The notes: generated by a model not told the origin, from the letters alone. A stretch of 33,015 bases of DNA from Paenibacillus sp. A3 (GCF_001399685.1 NZ_JTHN01000051.1:1-33015), one strand, 5' to 3'. Counted from the stretch's first letter, positions 7,296-14,834 are shown. Numbers and translations: made by a program.

Positions 7296-8546
7296 ATGTT
7301 TAAGGAGAAGGTGCTTGGCCTGATGGAGCAGGCCGAGCTGCAGATCGAGGGGAAATTGAAAGAGATCGACCGCGTGATTGACCGGAATCAATGGAAGGTC
7401 ATCCGCGCTTTTCAAAAGCATAAAGTGAGCGATTATCATTTTTCGGGCTCGACAGGCTACGGTTATAACGACCGGGGACGGGAAGTGCTCGATCTGGTGT
7501 ACACCGACGTGTTCGGCGCCGAAGCCGCGCTTGTCCGGCCGCATTTCGTTTCAGGAACGCACACGATCGGCACGGCGCTCTTTGGGGTGCTTCGTCCGGG
7601 GGACGAACTGCTCATGATGACCGGGCGGCCCTACGATACGCTGCATAAAGTGATCGGCAAGCCGGAAGACGGGCAAGGCTCGCTTCAGGATTGGGGCATT
7701 GCTTACCAGGAGGTCGCCTTGCTGGAGGACGGTTCCCCGGATTTTGCCGCGGTTGCGGAGCGTATTACACCTCGGACGAAGGTGATCGGCATACAACGTT
7801 CCCGCGGGTACGCTTGGCGTCCGTCGTTCACCGTAGCGCAAATCGGAGAGATGGTGCGGTTCGTCAAAGAAATCAAGCCGGACGTCATTGTATTTGTCGA
7901 CAATTGCTATGGGGAATTTACGGAGCTGACCGAACCGACGGAGGTCGGCGTCGATTTAATGGCCGGTTCGCTGATCAAAAATCCCGGCGGCGGCCTTGCG
8001 GCTACGGGAGGCTACATCGCGGGCAAGAGCCGCTATGTGGAGCTGGCTTCTTACCGTTTGACGGCGCCCGGTATCGGCGGTGAGGTGGGGGCCATGCTGG
8101 GGACGACCCGGGCTATTTTCCAAGGGCTGTTTCTGGCGCCTCATCTGGTCGGGCAAGCCGTCAAGGGATCGGTTTTTGCCGCATCGGTGTTCGAGCAGCT
8201 TGGGTTCACGACACATCCGCGCTGGAACGATCCGCGAACGGATCTGATTCAGGCGGTGCAATTCACAGGGCCTGAGCATTTGATCGCGTTCGTACAGGGG
8301 ATTCAACAGGCGGCTGCGGTTGATGCCCACGTCGTTCCGGAGCCTTGGGATATGCCGGGGTACGAGCATCCGGTCATTATGGCTGCAGGCACGTTCATCC
8401 AGGGAGGAAGCCTCGAGCTTTCCGCGGATGCGCCGATCCGGGAGCCGTACATCGCCTATATGCAAGGCGGGTTAACGTATTCGCATTGCAAAATGGGCGT
8501 ACTGACCGCGATCCAAAATATGATGGACCGCGGACTGCTGTCATAA
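7296..8546 (+). CDS. ynbB: PLP-dependent methionine gamma-lyase-like protein (YnbB)
   Basis: A 416-residue fold-type I PLP enzyme of the family often labelled 'aluminium resistance' or methionine gamma-lyase family; the reaction in Firmicutes is not proven. Seen: the cofactor-phosphate loop SGTHTIGTALFG near 86-97, FVDNCYGEF (the Asp that contacts the PLP nitrogen) near 200-208, and GSLIKNPGGG with the predicted Schiff-base Lys228. The start at ATG 7296 follows the hflX stop by one base; AAGGGAG at 7277-7283 is the likely site. An upstream in-frame ATG at 7248 lies inside hflX. hflX-ynbB-glnRA is the B. subtilis order. Confidence 0.92.
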   Translation: MFKEKVLGLMEQAELQIEGKLKEIDRVIDRNQWKVIRAFQKHKVSDYHFSGSTGYGYNDRGREVLDLVYTDVFGAEAALVRPHFVSGTHTIGTALFGVLRPGDELLMMTGRPYDTLHKVIGKPEDGQGSLQDWGIAYQEVALLEDGSPDFAAVAERITPRTKVIGIQRSRGYAWRPSFTVAQIGEMVRFVKEIKPDVIVFVDNCYGEFTELTEPTEVGVDLMAGSLIKNPGGGLAATGGYIAGKSRYVELASYRLTAPGIGGEVGAMLGTTRAIFQGLFLAPHLVGQAVKGSVFAASVFEQLGFTTHPRWNDPRTDLIQAVQFTGPEHLIAFVQGIQQAAAVDAHVVPEPWDMPGYEHPVIMAAGTFIQGGSLELSADAPIREPYIAYMQGGLTYSHCKMGVLTAIQNMMDRGLLS

Positions 8547-8569
8547 CATCGTTTGTCCGTAATTCGATG

Positions 8570-8598
8570 CGCGGATGCAGGTCATCCGCGTATTTTTT
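8570..8598 (+). terminator. Terminator of hflX-ynbB
   Basis: CGCGGATG (8570-8577) pairs with CATCCGCG (8583-8590) across a 5-nt loop; six T residues follow at 8593-8598. Confidence 0.9.
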
Positions 8599-8623
8599 GT
8601 GAGAAAATATACGGTAATATGGG

Positions 8624-8691
8624 TTGACATAAGGCGAAAACCTTACATGACTTGACACGTTTTTTGAACAAGGTTACAATAACGGTAAGGT
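8624..8691 (+). promoter_or_regulatory. glnRA promoter with GlnR-type operator region
   Basis: TTGACA (8652-8657), a 17-bp spacer and TACAAT (8675-8680) form a near-ideal sigma-A promoter. By recall, the segment CCTTACAT, a few bases, TTGACAC matches the B. subtilis glnRA promoter, where GlnR binds TGTNA-N7-TNACA sites. The TNACA half is present (TTACA at 8643-8647), and TGACA-N8-GAACA spans the -35. The matching left half of the upstream site is degenerate, and TAAGG-CGAAAA-CCTTA (8631-8646) is instead a perfect inverted repeat. The -10 also lies in TTACAATAACGGTAA, a second imperfect repeat. GlnR autoregulation by nitrogen supply is likely; the exact site limits are not. Confidence 0.7.
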
Positions 8692-8715
8692 TCTAAGTGC
8701 TTAGGAGTGATGTTC

Positions 8716-9129
8716 ATGAGTGATGATATCCGCAGGAATATGGCGCTTTTTCCCATCGGCATCGTAATGAAGCTGACCGATTTAACCGCGCGGCAAATCC
8801 GGTACTACGAACAGCACGAGCTTGTGATCCCGGCCCGAACGGGAGGCAACCAGCGGTTGTATTCGTTCAACGACGTCGAGCGACTGCTCGAGATTAAAGA
8901 CTTGATTGAAAAGGGAGTCAACATCGCCGGGATTAAGCAGGTGCTGCTGCCGGTCGACAAAAACTCCGAGGAAGCGACCGTCTTGAACGAGCAAACCGAA
9001 GTCAAGCGTCGGGAGCTGACCGATACGCAGCTGCACCGAATGCTTAAGCAGCAGCTGTTGGGCGGCGGCAAGCGTCCGAATCAGGTATCGCTGATTCAGG
9101 GCGAATTATCCCGCTTTTTCCGTAAGTAG
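8716..9129 (+). CDS. glnR: GlnR, MerR-family nitrogen repressor
   Basis: A 137-residue GlnR, the MerR-family repressor that, with feedback-inhibited glutamine synthetase, shuts down glnRA when nitrogen is in excess. Seen: the winged helix-turn-helix region FPIGIVMKLTDLTARQIRYY with YEQHELVIPARTGGNQRLYS, a dimer helix near 70-85, and the C-terminal tail with SLIQGELSRFFRK, which matches the GlnR regulatory tail. The start is ATG 8716, 8 nt after TTAGGAG (8701-8707); the earlier GTG and ATG overlap the ribosome site. glnA follows after 93 bp. Confidence 0.96.
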   Translation: MSDDIRRNMALFPIGIVMKLTDLTARQIRYYEQHELVIPARTGGNQRLYSFNDVERLLEIKDLIEKGVNIAGIKQVLLPVDKNSEEATVLNEQTEVKRRELTDTQLHRMLKQQLLGGGKRPNQVSLIQGELSRFFRK

Positions 9130-9147
9130 GGCTGTGCCGGGGCCTGT

Positions 9148-9176
9148 TCCGGTAGCGCTTTCGCGACTTTACCGGA
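9148..9176 (+). other. Hairpin between glnR and glnA
   Basis: TCCGGTA (9148-9154) pairs with TACCGGA (9170-9176). The loop can form a second small stem, GCG with CGC. No T run follows, so this is not a simple terminator. It may be an RNA processing or stability element that sets different glnR and glnA levels. Confidence 0.45.
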
Positions 9177-9222
9177 CATCGCTCCGATAATTTGTCTCAT
9201 AGTTTAAGGAGGAGATTGTACA

Positions 9223-10560
9223 GTGACGGATAAACAATACACCAAGGAAGACATTCTGCGCATCGCCAAGGAAGAAAATGTAAGATTCATCCGGCTGCAA
9301 TTTACCGACCTGCTCGGTACGATTAAAAATGTGGAAATTCCCGTGAGTCAGCTGGAGAAAGCTCTCGACAACAAAATGATGTTCGACGGTTCTTCCATCG
9401 AAGGATACGTTCGTATCGAAGAATCCGATATGTACTTATACCCGGATCTGAATACTTGGGTCGTCTTTCCGTGGGTGACGGAAGATCGCGTTGCCCGTAT
9501 GATTTGCGATGTGTACCTGCCGGACGGCCGGCCGTTCCCGGGCGATCCGCGCGGCATTCTGAAATCGGTGCTGAAGGAAGCCGAGGAAATGGGCTTCAGC
9601 TCGATGAATGTCGGTCCGGAGCCGGAATTTTTCCTGTTCAAAACCGACGAAAAAGGCAACCCGACGATGGAATTGAACGACCAAGGCGGTTATTTCGATC
9701 TCGCTCCGACGGACTTGGGAGAAAACTGCCGCCGCGAAATCGTACTGACGCTGGAGGAGATGGGCTTCGAAATCGAAGCGTCTCACCATGAGGTGGCTCC
9801 GGGCCAGCACGAAATCGATTTTAAATATGCGGACGCCATCAAAGCGGCCGACCAGATTCAAACGTTCAAGCTCGTTGTCAAAACGATCGCAAGACAGCAT
9901 GGTCTGCATGCGACCTTTATGCCGAAACCGCTGTTCGGCGTGAATGGCTCCGGAATGCACTGCCACCAATCGCTGTTCCGCGGTAAAGAGAACGCGTTCT
10001 ACGACGAAAGCGATAAGCTGGGTCTTAGCACGTTGGCCAGACAATACATGGCAGGTATTTTGCGTCACGCCCGCGCTTTTGCTGCCATTACGAACCCGAC
10101 GGTCAACTCCTACAAACGTCTGGTGCCAGGCTATGAGGCGCCTTGCTACGTAGCGTGGTCGGCCAGCAACCGCAGCCCGATGATCCGCATTCCGGCTTCG
10201 CGCGGTCTCAGCACGCGCGTGGAAGTGCGCAACCCGGACCCGGCGGCCAACCCGTACCTCGCGCTTGCCGTTATGCTTAAAGCAGGGCTCGACGGCATCA
10301 AGAACAAAATGCAGCTGCCGGCTCCTACCGACCGGAACATCTACGTGATGTCCGAAGAGGAGCGGGAAGCACAGGGCATCCCAAGCCTGCCGGTCGACCT
10401 GAAGCAAGCGCTCGATGAGCTGCTTCGCGACGATGTCATCTGCGACGCGCTCGGCGATCATGCTCTCGCGCACTTCGTCGAGCTCAAAGAAATTGAGTGG
10501 GACATCTACCGGACTCAAGTTCATGCTTGGGAACGCGATCAGTACTTGACCCTTTATTAA
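9223..10560 (+). CDS. glnA: Type I glutamine synthetase
   Basis: A 445-residue GSI-alpha glutamine synthetase that makes glutamine from glutamate, ammonia and ATP as a dodecamer. Seen: the N-terminal beta-grasp domain with [20 protein letters not shown], the catalytic domain with the metal-site phrases GPEPEFFLF and [41 protein letters not shown], and the glutamate flap region [13 protein letters not shown]. Arg64 corresponds to B. subtilis Arg62, which mediates feedback inhibition in GSI-alpha; there is no adenylylation loop of the GSI-beta type. GTG start with AAGGAGGAG at 9206-9214, 8 nt upstream. Cotranscribed with glnR. Confidence 0.97.
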   Translation: MTDKQYTKEDILRIAKEENVRFIRLQFTDLLGTIKNVEIPVSQLEKALDNKMMFDGSSIEGYVRIEESDMYLYPDLNTWVVFPWVTEDRVARMICDVYLPDGRPFPGDPRGILKSVLKEAEEMGFSSMNVGPEPEFFLFKTDEKGNPTMELNDQGGYFDLAPTDLGENCRREIVLTLEEMGFEIEASHHEVAPGQHEIDFKYADAIKAADQIQTFKLVVKTIARQHGLHATFMPKPLFGVNGSGMHCHQSLFRGKENAFYDESDKLGLSTLARQYMAGILRHARAFAAITNPTVNSYKRLVPGYEAPCYVAWSASNRSPMIRIPASRGLSTRVEVRNPDPAANPYLALAVMLKAGLDGIKNKMQLPAPTDRNIYVMSEEEREAQGIPSLPVDLKQALDELLRDDVICDALGDHALAHFVELKEIEWDIYRTQVHAWERDQYLTLY

Positions 10561-10573
10561 TACTTAGCGGGCA

Positions 10574-10858
10574 TTAGCAGCAGCCTCTCATGATGGTGTA
10601 GCCATGATGAGAGGCTTTTGTGCGTTTAATAAAGGATCTACGAAGGTACAATCGTCTAATTGTATTTTCATAACATAAATGATGTATGCAGGCGAGAACC
10701 TCATCCATGGAACAGGCTTCTTTGATCTCGGACTTGGATAAATTGTTCAAGCGCCAGCTTCCGTAAATCACGATATACCAATTCTCCGAATTGTCCAGGA
10801 TAGAGATATTGGAAGTCAGGGGTTTGATAATACTGCCGTCTAATTCGCTGCTTACCAT
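10574..10858 (-). pseudogene. Uncertain minus-strand open frame, possible gene remnant
   Basis: Between the glnA and lexA terminators (10620-10915) I see no gene I can support firmly. The longest minus-strand frame could start at 10858 (MVSSELDGSIIKPL), with a protein-like middle, SENWYIVIYGSWRLNN and KEACSMDEVLACIHHL. However, it has no ribosome site, its start further upstream would sit inside the lexA terminator, and its end runs through the glnA terminator. It may be the remains of a small gene. I do not recognise it. Confidence 0.25.
10583..10619 (+). terminator. Terminator of glnRA
   Basis: The 14-nt arms 10583-10596 and 10602-10615 pair with a single mismatch (GCCTCTCAT outside, ATGG inside), followed by TTTT. 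Confidence 0.88.
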
Positions 10859-10915
10859 AGTATGGATGGTGGCGGGGGGAGGGATTATCCAAAGGCCGGG
10901 ACGACCGGCAGACGC

Positions 10916-10945
10916 AAAAAAAGACTCCCTAATCAATCAGGAGTC
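10916..10945 (-). terminator. Terminator of lexA
   Basis: On the minus strand, GACTCC (10945-10940) pairs with GGAGTC (10928-10923), followed by seven T residues (10922-10916). Confidence 0.88.
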
Positions 10946-10971
10946 TTGATTTTGATTACGTGAAAATAGGA

Positions 10972-11592
10972 TTAATGAATATTGCGGAATACGCCGATGA
11001 CTTTGCCGAGAATGGATACGTTCTTCAGACGGAGAGGCTCCATCGTCGGGTTTTCCGGTTGAAGGCGGATGTGGTCCTTTTCTTTATAGAACGTTTTGAC
11101 CGTCGCTTCGTCTTCCTCGGTCATAGCGACCACGATCTCGCCGTTGTTGGCCGTTTGCTGCTGGCGAACGATGACGAAGTCCCCGTTGCGAATGCCTGCG
11201 TCGATCATACTTTCGCCGATGACGCTCAACATGAAGACGTTATGGTCTCCGACGAAGTTGGTCGGAAGCGGGAAGTAGTCTTCAATGTTCTCTGTCGCGG
11301 TAATCGGTACGCCGGCTGTAACCCGTCCGATCAGCGGGACACGGGAAACCGATACAGCAAATGCCCCGTCGCCGGTCGTGCCGTCCAAAATCTCAATGGC
11401 TCTGGGTTTCGTAGGATCGCGCCGGATCAGCCCTTTCTTTTCCAGCCGTTCCAAATGACCGTGTACCGTCGAGCTGGAAGCAAGACCGACCGCTTCGCCA
11501 ATTTCCCGAACGGACGGAGGATACCCTTTATCTTTGACCTCGTTCTTGATGAACTCCAGAATAGCTTGCTGGCGAGTGGATATCTTGCCCAT
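10972..11592 (-). CDS. lexA: LexA, SOS repressor
   Basis: A 206-residue LexA, which represses the DNA damage regulon and cleaves itself when RecA filaments form. Seen: the N-terminal winged helix with [20 protein letters not shown], the cleavage site Ala93-Gly94 in GRVTAGVPI, and the Ser-Lys dyad Ser128 ([11 protein letters not shown]) and Lys166 (ATVKTF). The start is the codon at 11592-11590 (MGKISTRQ); GGAG lies 8 nt upstream. The longer form from 11619 would contain the ribosome site. It is divergent from a yneA-like gene and shares three SOS boxes with it. Confidence 0.97.
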   Translation of the reverse strand: MGKISTRQQAILEFIKNEVKDKGYPPSVREIGEAVGLASSSTVHGHLERLEKKGLIRRDPTKPRAIEILDGTTGDGAFAVSVSRVPLIGRVTAGVPITATENIEDYFPLPTNFVGDHNVFMLSVIGESMIDAGIRNGDFVIVRQQQTANNGEIVVAMTEEDEATVKTFYKEKDHIRLQPENPTMEPLRLKNVSILGKVIGVFRNIH

Positions 11593-11627
11593 ATGAATCA
11601 CTCCATTTTTGGTAATCATTACTTAGG

Positions 11628-11656
11628 AGTATAACACAGAACCGGAGTTCGTACAA
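11628..11656 (-). promoter_or_regulatory. lexA promoter
   Basis: On the minus strand: TTGTAC (-35, 11656-11651), 17 bp, TATACT (-10, 11633-11628). SOS box 1 overlaps the -35, which fits LexA autorepression. Confidence 0.8.
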
Positions 11657-11667
11657 ACATAAGTTCG
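11654..11667 (-). promoter_or_regulatory. SOS box 1 (lexA side)
   Basis: Read on the minus strand, CGAACTTATGTTTG matches the Bacillus consensus CGAACRNRYGTTYG except at one purine position. It overlaps the lexA -35. Confidence 0.82.
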
Positions 11668-11676
11668 AAAAATGGA

Positions 11677-11705
11677 TTGACACAAACGTTTGTTCGTGTT
11701 AAATT
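11677..11705 (+). promoter_or_regulatory. Promoter of the yneA-like gene
   Basis: TTGACA (11677-11682), a 17-bp spacer and TAAATT (11700-11705). The spacer contains SOS box 2 in full. Confidence 0.8.
11683..11696. promoter_or_regulatory. SOS box 2 (perfect)
   Basis: The minus-strand reading CGAACAAACGTTTG is a full match to CGAACRNRYGTTYG. It lies between the -35 and -10 of the yneA-like gene. Confidence 0.92.
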
Positions 11706-11711
11706 CAGAAC

Positions 11712-11725
11712 AGAACAAATGTTTG
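11712..11725 (+). promoter_or_regulatory. SOS box 3 (downstream)
   Basis: AGAACAAATGTTTG has one mismatch to the consensus, at the first base. It lies just downstream of the expected transcription start and next to the ribosome site, so LexA here would also block early elongation. Confidence 0.75.
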
Positions 11726-11738
11726 GGGGATGATATTT

Positions 11739-12107
11739 ATGTATCAGAACAGTCAAATGCTAGCTCAATTCAATCGTAATTCGGCTGCTGTCTCCATAGA
11801 TCCCGCTTGCAAAGTGAAAAAAAACCGAACATATGTGCGAGTCATGGTTTTTGTTATATCGGTAATGCTGCTGCTCTTTGTCGGAGGTACCGTATCCGCT
11901 TGGGTAGGGAACGATGACGCTTATGCCAAAAGCACCGTATCTGCTCAAGCTTACGTAGTTGTAACTCAAGGCGATACGTTGTGGAGTATTGCTTCTTTGC
12001 ACGCGGCTAAAGGACAAGATCTGAGAGAGTACGTCTTTCAGATAAGGAAGTTGAACAACTTGAAGAACGTAACGATTCACGAAGGACAAAAGCTGCTGCT
12101 TCCATAA
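11739..12107 (+). CDS. yneA: YneA-like SOS cell division inhibitor with LysM domain
   Basis: A 122-residue membrane protein that, by position and domain order, is the YneA type: made on DNA damage, it delays septation until the chromosome is repaired. Seen: a basic N-terminus (CKVKKNRTYVRV), one membrane segment at about 33-53, then an outside LysM domain at 72-121 (YVVVTQGDTLWSIA through NNLKNVTIHEGQKLLLP). The N-terminal cytoplasmic part (about 30 residues) is longer than I recall for B. subtilis YneA. The start is ATG 11739, 8 nt after GGGGGA; the ATG at 11730 overlaps that site. The B. subtilis neighbour yneB (resolvase-like) is missing here. Confidence 0.85.
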   Translation: MYQNSQMLAQFNRNSAAVSIDPACKVKKNRTYVRVMVFVISVMLLLFVGGTVSAWVGNDDAYAKSTVSAQAYVVVTQGDTLWSIASLHAAKGQDLREYVFQIRKLNNLKNVTIHEGQKLLLP

Positions 12108-12262
12108 TACATAGCCGTTATAGTTTTTCCTGAATTTCTTCCACGAGGCTTCGGCTCAATCTCTTGACTTTCGAATCCGGTAATGTCAAAGTATAATTTG
12201 ATATGAAGCCTTCTCGTTCGTGGATTAGCGAACGGAGACCTAACATTACCGGGAGGACAAGC
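12108..12262 (+). promoter_or_regulatory. Intergenic stretch with candidate ynzC promoter
   Basis: TATAAT at 12192-12197 is a good -10, but the only good -35 (TTGACT, 12164-12169) is 22 bp away, too far. There is no clear terminator after the yneA-like gene, so ynzC may be partly read from the SOS promoter. Confidence 0.35.
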
Positions 12263-12457
12263 ATGATTGAATCGGAACACGACATTACCGTTAAGCGGAT
12301 CAACGAGTTGGCCCGTAAGGCGAAAGCCGAAGGATTGACGGAAGAAGAAATGGATGAGCGCAACGCACTTAGGAAAAAGTATATCGATTCTTTTAAATCC
12401 TCCTTGCGTTCTCAACTGGACAACATTAAATTCGTGGATGAGGACGAGAAGAAGTAA
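12263..12457 (+). CDS. ynzC: YnzC-like small protein (DUF896)
   Basis: A 64-residue helical protein of the DUF896/UPF0291 family. B. subtilis YnzC lies in the lexA-yneA-yneB-ynzC cluster, and its role is unknown beyond being cotranscribed with SOS genes. Seen: MIESEHDITVKRINELARKA, KAEGLTEEEMDERNALRKKY and a C-terminal FKSSLRSQLDNIKFVDEDEK. The family folds as a two-helix hairpin. ATG 12263 is 6 nt after GGGAGG; an earlier in-frame ATG at 12203 has no ribosome site. Confidence 0.92.
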   Translation: MIESEHDITVKRINELARKAKAEGLTEEEMDERNALRKKYIDSFKSSLRSQLDNIKFVDEDEKK

Positions 12458-12561
12458 GGGAGAGGGGACTTGCTTCACGGATACAGCGTATCCGGGCGCC
12501 CGGAACGACATCGTCTGTTTCAGAGTTCAAGTCCGGGATTGGAATTAGATCCAATTGAGAT

Positions 12562-12639
12562 ATGCATGATACGTTGGATGATCTAGTAGCCGCTGGAAAA
12601 GCGCGGTATATTGGATGCTCCAACTTTTTGGCGTATTTA
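12562..12639 (+). pseudogene. Fragment of an aldo/keto reductase gene
   Basis: About 26 codons read LDDLVAAGKARYIGCSNF, the classic aldo/keto reductase segment (D-DLV-AGKVRYIG-SNF). Just upstream, in another frame, ELDPIE matches the residues that usually precede it (DP...PIEET), so a frameshift or small deletion separates them. Neither the NADPH-binding C-terminus nor the catalytic Asp-Tyr-Lys-His region is present. The frame then runs on into the next gene by chance. It is a decayed remnant of a gene whose body has been lost. Positions 12458-12561 hold only a small hairpin (GGATAC-AGC-GTATCC, 12479-12493). Confidence 0.7.
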
Positions 12640-12717
12640 GACGTATCGGTTGACGAAAACGATCGGGATCGGCGAGATTACGATAAGTGTAGAAAGAATG
12701 GACAAAGGGGCTCAGCT

Positions 12718-13233
12718 ATGTCACGGAAATGGGAACGCATGGTTCGCAAAAATACGAAAGTAACCAACATTCAGCGCAAGAAGAGCGGAAAGGAAACGAT
12801 TGCAGAATCAAGCGGCTCCGACAATTCAGTTACCTTCAAAGGACGCAGCTGGTTTCTGCCGATGATACTGGTCGCCACCGGGATCTTCTGCTTCATTATA
12901 TTCCGCGGTCAAGCGGGACAGGATCAGATGTACTGGTTCACGGGCGCAAGCTACATTGTCCTTGCGCTGTTGATTTATTGGGTCCGTCGGCCGCTGTTAA
13001 AAATAGGCCCGGATTCGCTGACCTCCCGTCGTTTCGGCGGAGACCGGACCATGAGTGCGGATATGATCGACGAAATTTCCGTGACGAAGGATTCGATCTT
13101 GATTACGTTAAAGCCGAAAGGCGCCCGCTGGGGGTATACGAAATTTTATCATCAATTCCCCGTAGATGCGGCGAAGGAAAAGCTTCAAGAGTTTGCTCAA
13201 AAAAATCAAGTGGCATTTAAGCAAGAATCTTAA
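12718..13233 (+). CDS. Membrane protein with two TM helices and a C-terminal PH-like region
   Basis: A 171-residue protein of unknown role. Seen: a basic, Ser-rich N-terminus (1-43), two membrane helices at about 46-62 (FLPMILVATGIFCFIIF) and 72-88 (WFTGASYIVLALLIYWV), then a beta-rich cytoplasmic part with LLKIGPDSLTSRRFGG and ISVTKDSILITLKPKG, which resembles bacterial PH-like (bPH) domains of small membrane proteins. The start is ATG 12718, 7 nt after AAAGGGG; upstream codons in the same frame belong to the aldo/keto reductase fragment. The stop codon sits in a 13-bp tandem repeat. Confidence 0.75.
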   Translation: MSRKWERMVRKNTKVTNIQRKKSGKETIAESSGSDNSVTFKGRSWFLPMILVATGIFCFIIFRGQAGQDQMYWFTGASYIVLALLIYWVRRPLLKIGPDSLTSRRFGGDRTMSADMIDEISVTKDSILITLKPKGARWGYTKFYHQFPVDAAKEKLQEFAQKNQVAFKQES

Positions 13234-13244
13234 GCAAGAATCTT
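13219..13244 (+). repeat. 13-bp tandem duplication across a stop codon
   Basis: AAGCAAGAATCTT occurs twice head to tail (13219-13231 and 13232-13244). The TAA stop uses the junction. A replication slip duplicated the end of the gene without changing the protein. Confidence 0.9.
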
Positions 13245-13287
13245 AAGACAGAACCGACATCACAGTGGAGAAAGAGGAATCCGGCTT

Positions 13288-14085
13288 ATGGCAATCAAAG
13301 CGGTGCTTTTTGATTTGGACGATACGCTGCTCTGGGACGAGCGCAGCGTGAAAGAAGCGTTTCAGGCGACTTGCAGCGAGGCCGCCAAGCATTACGAGAT
13401 CGACCCTGCTCAACTTGAGGAAGCGGTAAGACGTGAAGCTCGGGCATTGTATGAATCGTTCGAGACGTTCCCGTTTACCAAAAAAATCGGAATTAATCCG
13501 TTTGAAGGGCTGTGGGCCCGGTTTGTCGAAGGAGAGCAGGAAGAGTTCCGCAAGCTTCAATCGTTGGCCCCGTCTTATCAGCGGGATTCGTGGACGCGCG
13601 GCTTAAAGGCTCTGGGGATCGAAGATGCCGCGCTTGGACTGAAGCTGGCGGAGATGTTTCCGGCCGAGCGAAGAAGCCGTCCGATCGTTTACGAAGAGAC
13701 GTTCGAGGTGTTGGATCAACTGAAAGGGAAGTATAAGCTGCTTCTGCTTACGAACGGTTCGCCTGATCTGCAAAAAGAGAAATTGGCGGGCGTCCCGCAG
13801 CTTGCTCCTTATTTCGATCATATCGTAATTTCAGGCGAGTTTGGCGAAGGAAAGCCGGCAGTATCGATTTTCGAGCATGCGATGCAGCTACTTGGCATTT
13901 CGGCCGAGGAAGGCGTCATGATCGGGGACAAGCTGACAACGGACATTTTGGGCTCTAACTCGATCGGGATGCGGAATATGTGGATTAACCGCCATGGGCT
14001 CCCGTTAGCAGACGAGATTACTCCTGCGCACGAAATTACGAGCCTCCGGGATATTCAGAAGATCATCGATTCTCTGGAAGCTTAG
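13288..14085 (+). CDS. HAD superfamily hydrolase
   Basis: A 265-residue HAD-IA hydrolase (YjjG/YfnB-like), probably a phosphatase of small metabolites. Seen: motif I FDLDDTLLW (nucleophile Asp9 and Asp11), a helical cap at about 20-125, motif II LLLTNGS, motif III Lys in GEGKPAVSIF, and motif IV MIGDKLTTDILG with two Asp residues. All four catalytic motifs are intact. ATG 13288 has a modest AGAGGAA site. It is followed by its own terminator and preceded by 54 bp, so it may be cotranscribed with the membrane protein gene. The substrate is not readable. Confidence 0.88.
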   Translation: MAIKAVLFDLDDTLLWDERSVKEAFQATCSEAAKHYEIDPAQLEEAVRREARALYESFETFPFTKKIGINPFEGLWARFVEGEQEEFRKLQSLAPSYQRDSWTRGLKALGIEDAALGLKLAEMFPAERRSRPIVYEETFEVLDQLKGKYKLLLLTNGSPDLQKEKLAGVPQLAPYFDHIVISGEFGEGKPAVSIFEHAMQLLGISAEEGVMIGDKLTTDILGSNSIGMRNMWINRHGLPLADEITPAHEITSLRDIQKIIDSLEA

Positions 14086-14115
14086 GATCAGCACTCATTT
14101 TGCCTAGTTGAATAG

Positions 14116-14143
14116 CCCGCCATTTCATAATGGTGGGTTTTTT
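14116..14143 (+). terminator. Terminator of the HAD hydrolase gene
   Basis: CCCGCCATT (14116-14124) pairs with AATGGTGGG (14129-14137) with one G-T pair; six T residues follow. Confidence 0.88.
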
Positions 14144-14151
14144 ATTGCGCT

Positions 14152-14185
14152 AAAAATAAAACAAGCCGCCTTTGACAAGGGGCTT
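14152..14185 (-). terminator. Terminator of mtnD
   Basis: On the minus strand, AAGCCCCTT pairs with AAGGCGGCTT with one bulge, and a TTTTATTTTT tract follows. It lies back to back with the HAD gene terminator, so the two converging genes have separate stops. Confidence 0.75.
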
Positions 14186-14220
14186 GCTGCTTGAGTGTTC
14201 AATTTATTTAATAGTTCCAA

Positions 14221-14763
14221 TTACGCTTTTTGGAAAGACGGGTCTTCGAACGGATGTGCGATCCAGCCCTCAGTTTCGATAAACAGACGAACGGCTACGA
14301 TTTGACGGTTTTCCATCAAGGTGAAGAAGTGCGGCTTGTGCTCCGGAACCGAGATCACGTCGCCGGCTTCCAGTTCAACGTCGAAATAGCCGACATCGTC
14401 GGTCCCTTTAATGATGAAGATTCCTTTGCCGGCCGTGATGGCGCGAACTTCGTCTTCCGTATGCGTATGCACCTGTTCGAATTTTTTGAGCAGTTCATCC
14501 AAATTCGGGGTAGCGTCGGACAGCGCGACGATGTCCCAAGTCTGGTAGCCGCGGCGGCTAGCCAGATCGCGGATTTCTTCATCGAAGGTAGCCAAAATCT
14601 GCGATTTTTCCTCGTCCGTCAACGAAAACTTCCCTTGAAGCTCTGCGGGCAGCTTAGCGGCGTTCCAATGCTCATAAAGCACCTCTTGCTTATCCAAAAA
14701 TGCTTTCACGTTGGCTTCGCCTGAGATGCGCTCGTTGGTGTTGCGAATGCGAATTTCTGCCAT
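14221..14763 (-). CDS. mtnD: Acireductone dioxygenase (methionine salvage)
   Basis: A 180-residue cupin, acireductone dioxygenase. It cleaves the acireductone of the methylthioadenosine salvage pathway to formate and the keto acid of methionine (iron form). Seen: the metal motif HTHTEDE with His99, His101 and Glu105, and the late ligand His145 in PEHKPHFF. The length is normal. The site GAGGGAG lies 5-6 nt before the ATG. In B. subtilis mtnD sits with other mtn genes; here it is alone, divergent from metH, so both serve methionine supply. Confidence 0.95.
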   Translation of the reverse strand: MAEIRIRNTNERISGEANVKAFLDKQEVLYEHWNAAKLPAELQGKFSLTDEEKSQILATFDEEIRDLASRRGYQTWDIVALSDATPNLDELLKKFEQVHTHTEDEVRAITAGKGIFIIKGTDDVGYFDVELEAGDVISVPEHKPHFFTLMENRQIVAVRLFIETEGWIAHPFEDPSFQKA

Positions 14764-14805
14764 AGTTCTCCCTCTTCCTTCTTGAATTCGTGCCTTCTGC
14801 TTCTT

Positions 14806-14834
14806 ATTATAGTGGAAGGGGACGCATCTGTCGA
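14806..14834 (-). promoter_or_regulatory. mtnD promoter
   Basis: On the minus strand: TCGACA (-35, 14834-14829), 17 bp, TATAAT (-10, 14811-14806). The short leader has no SAM-riboswitch features. Confidence 0.8.

Noticed and set aside
10960..11634. Plus-strand frame of 224 codons opposite lexA
   Set aside because: Antisense shadow of lexA, whose catalytic and cleavage residues are intact.
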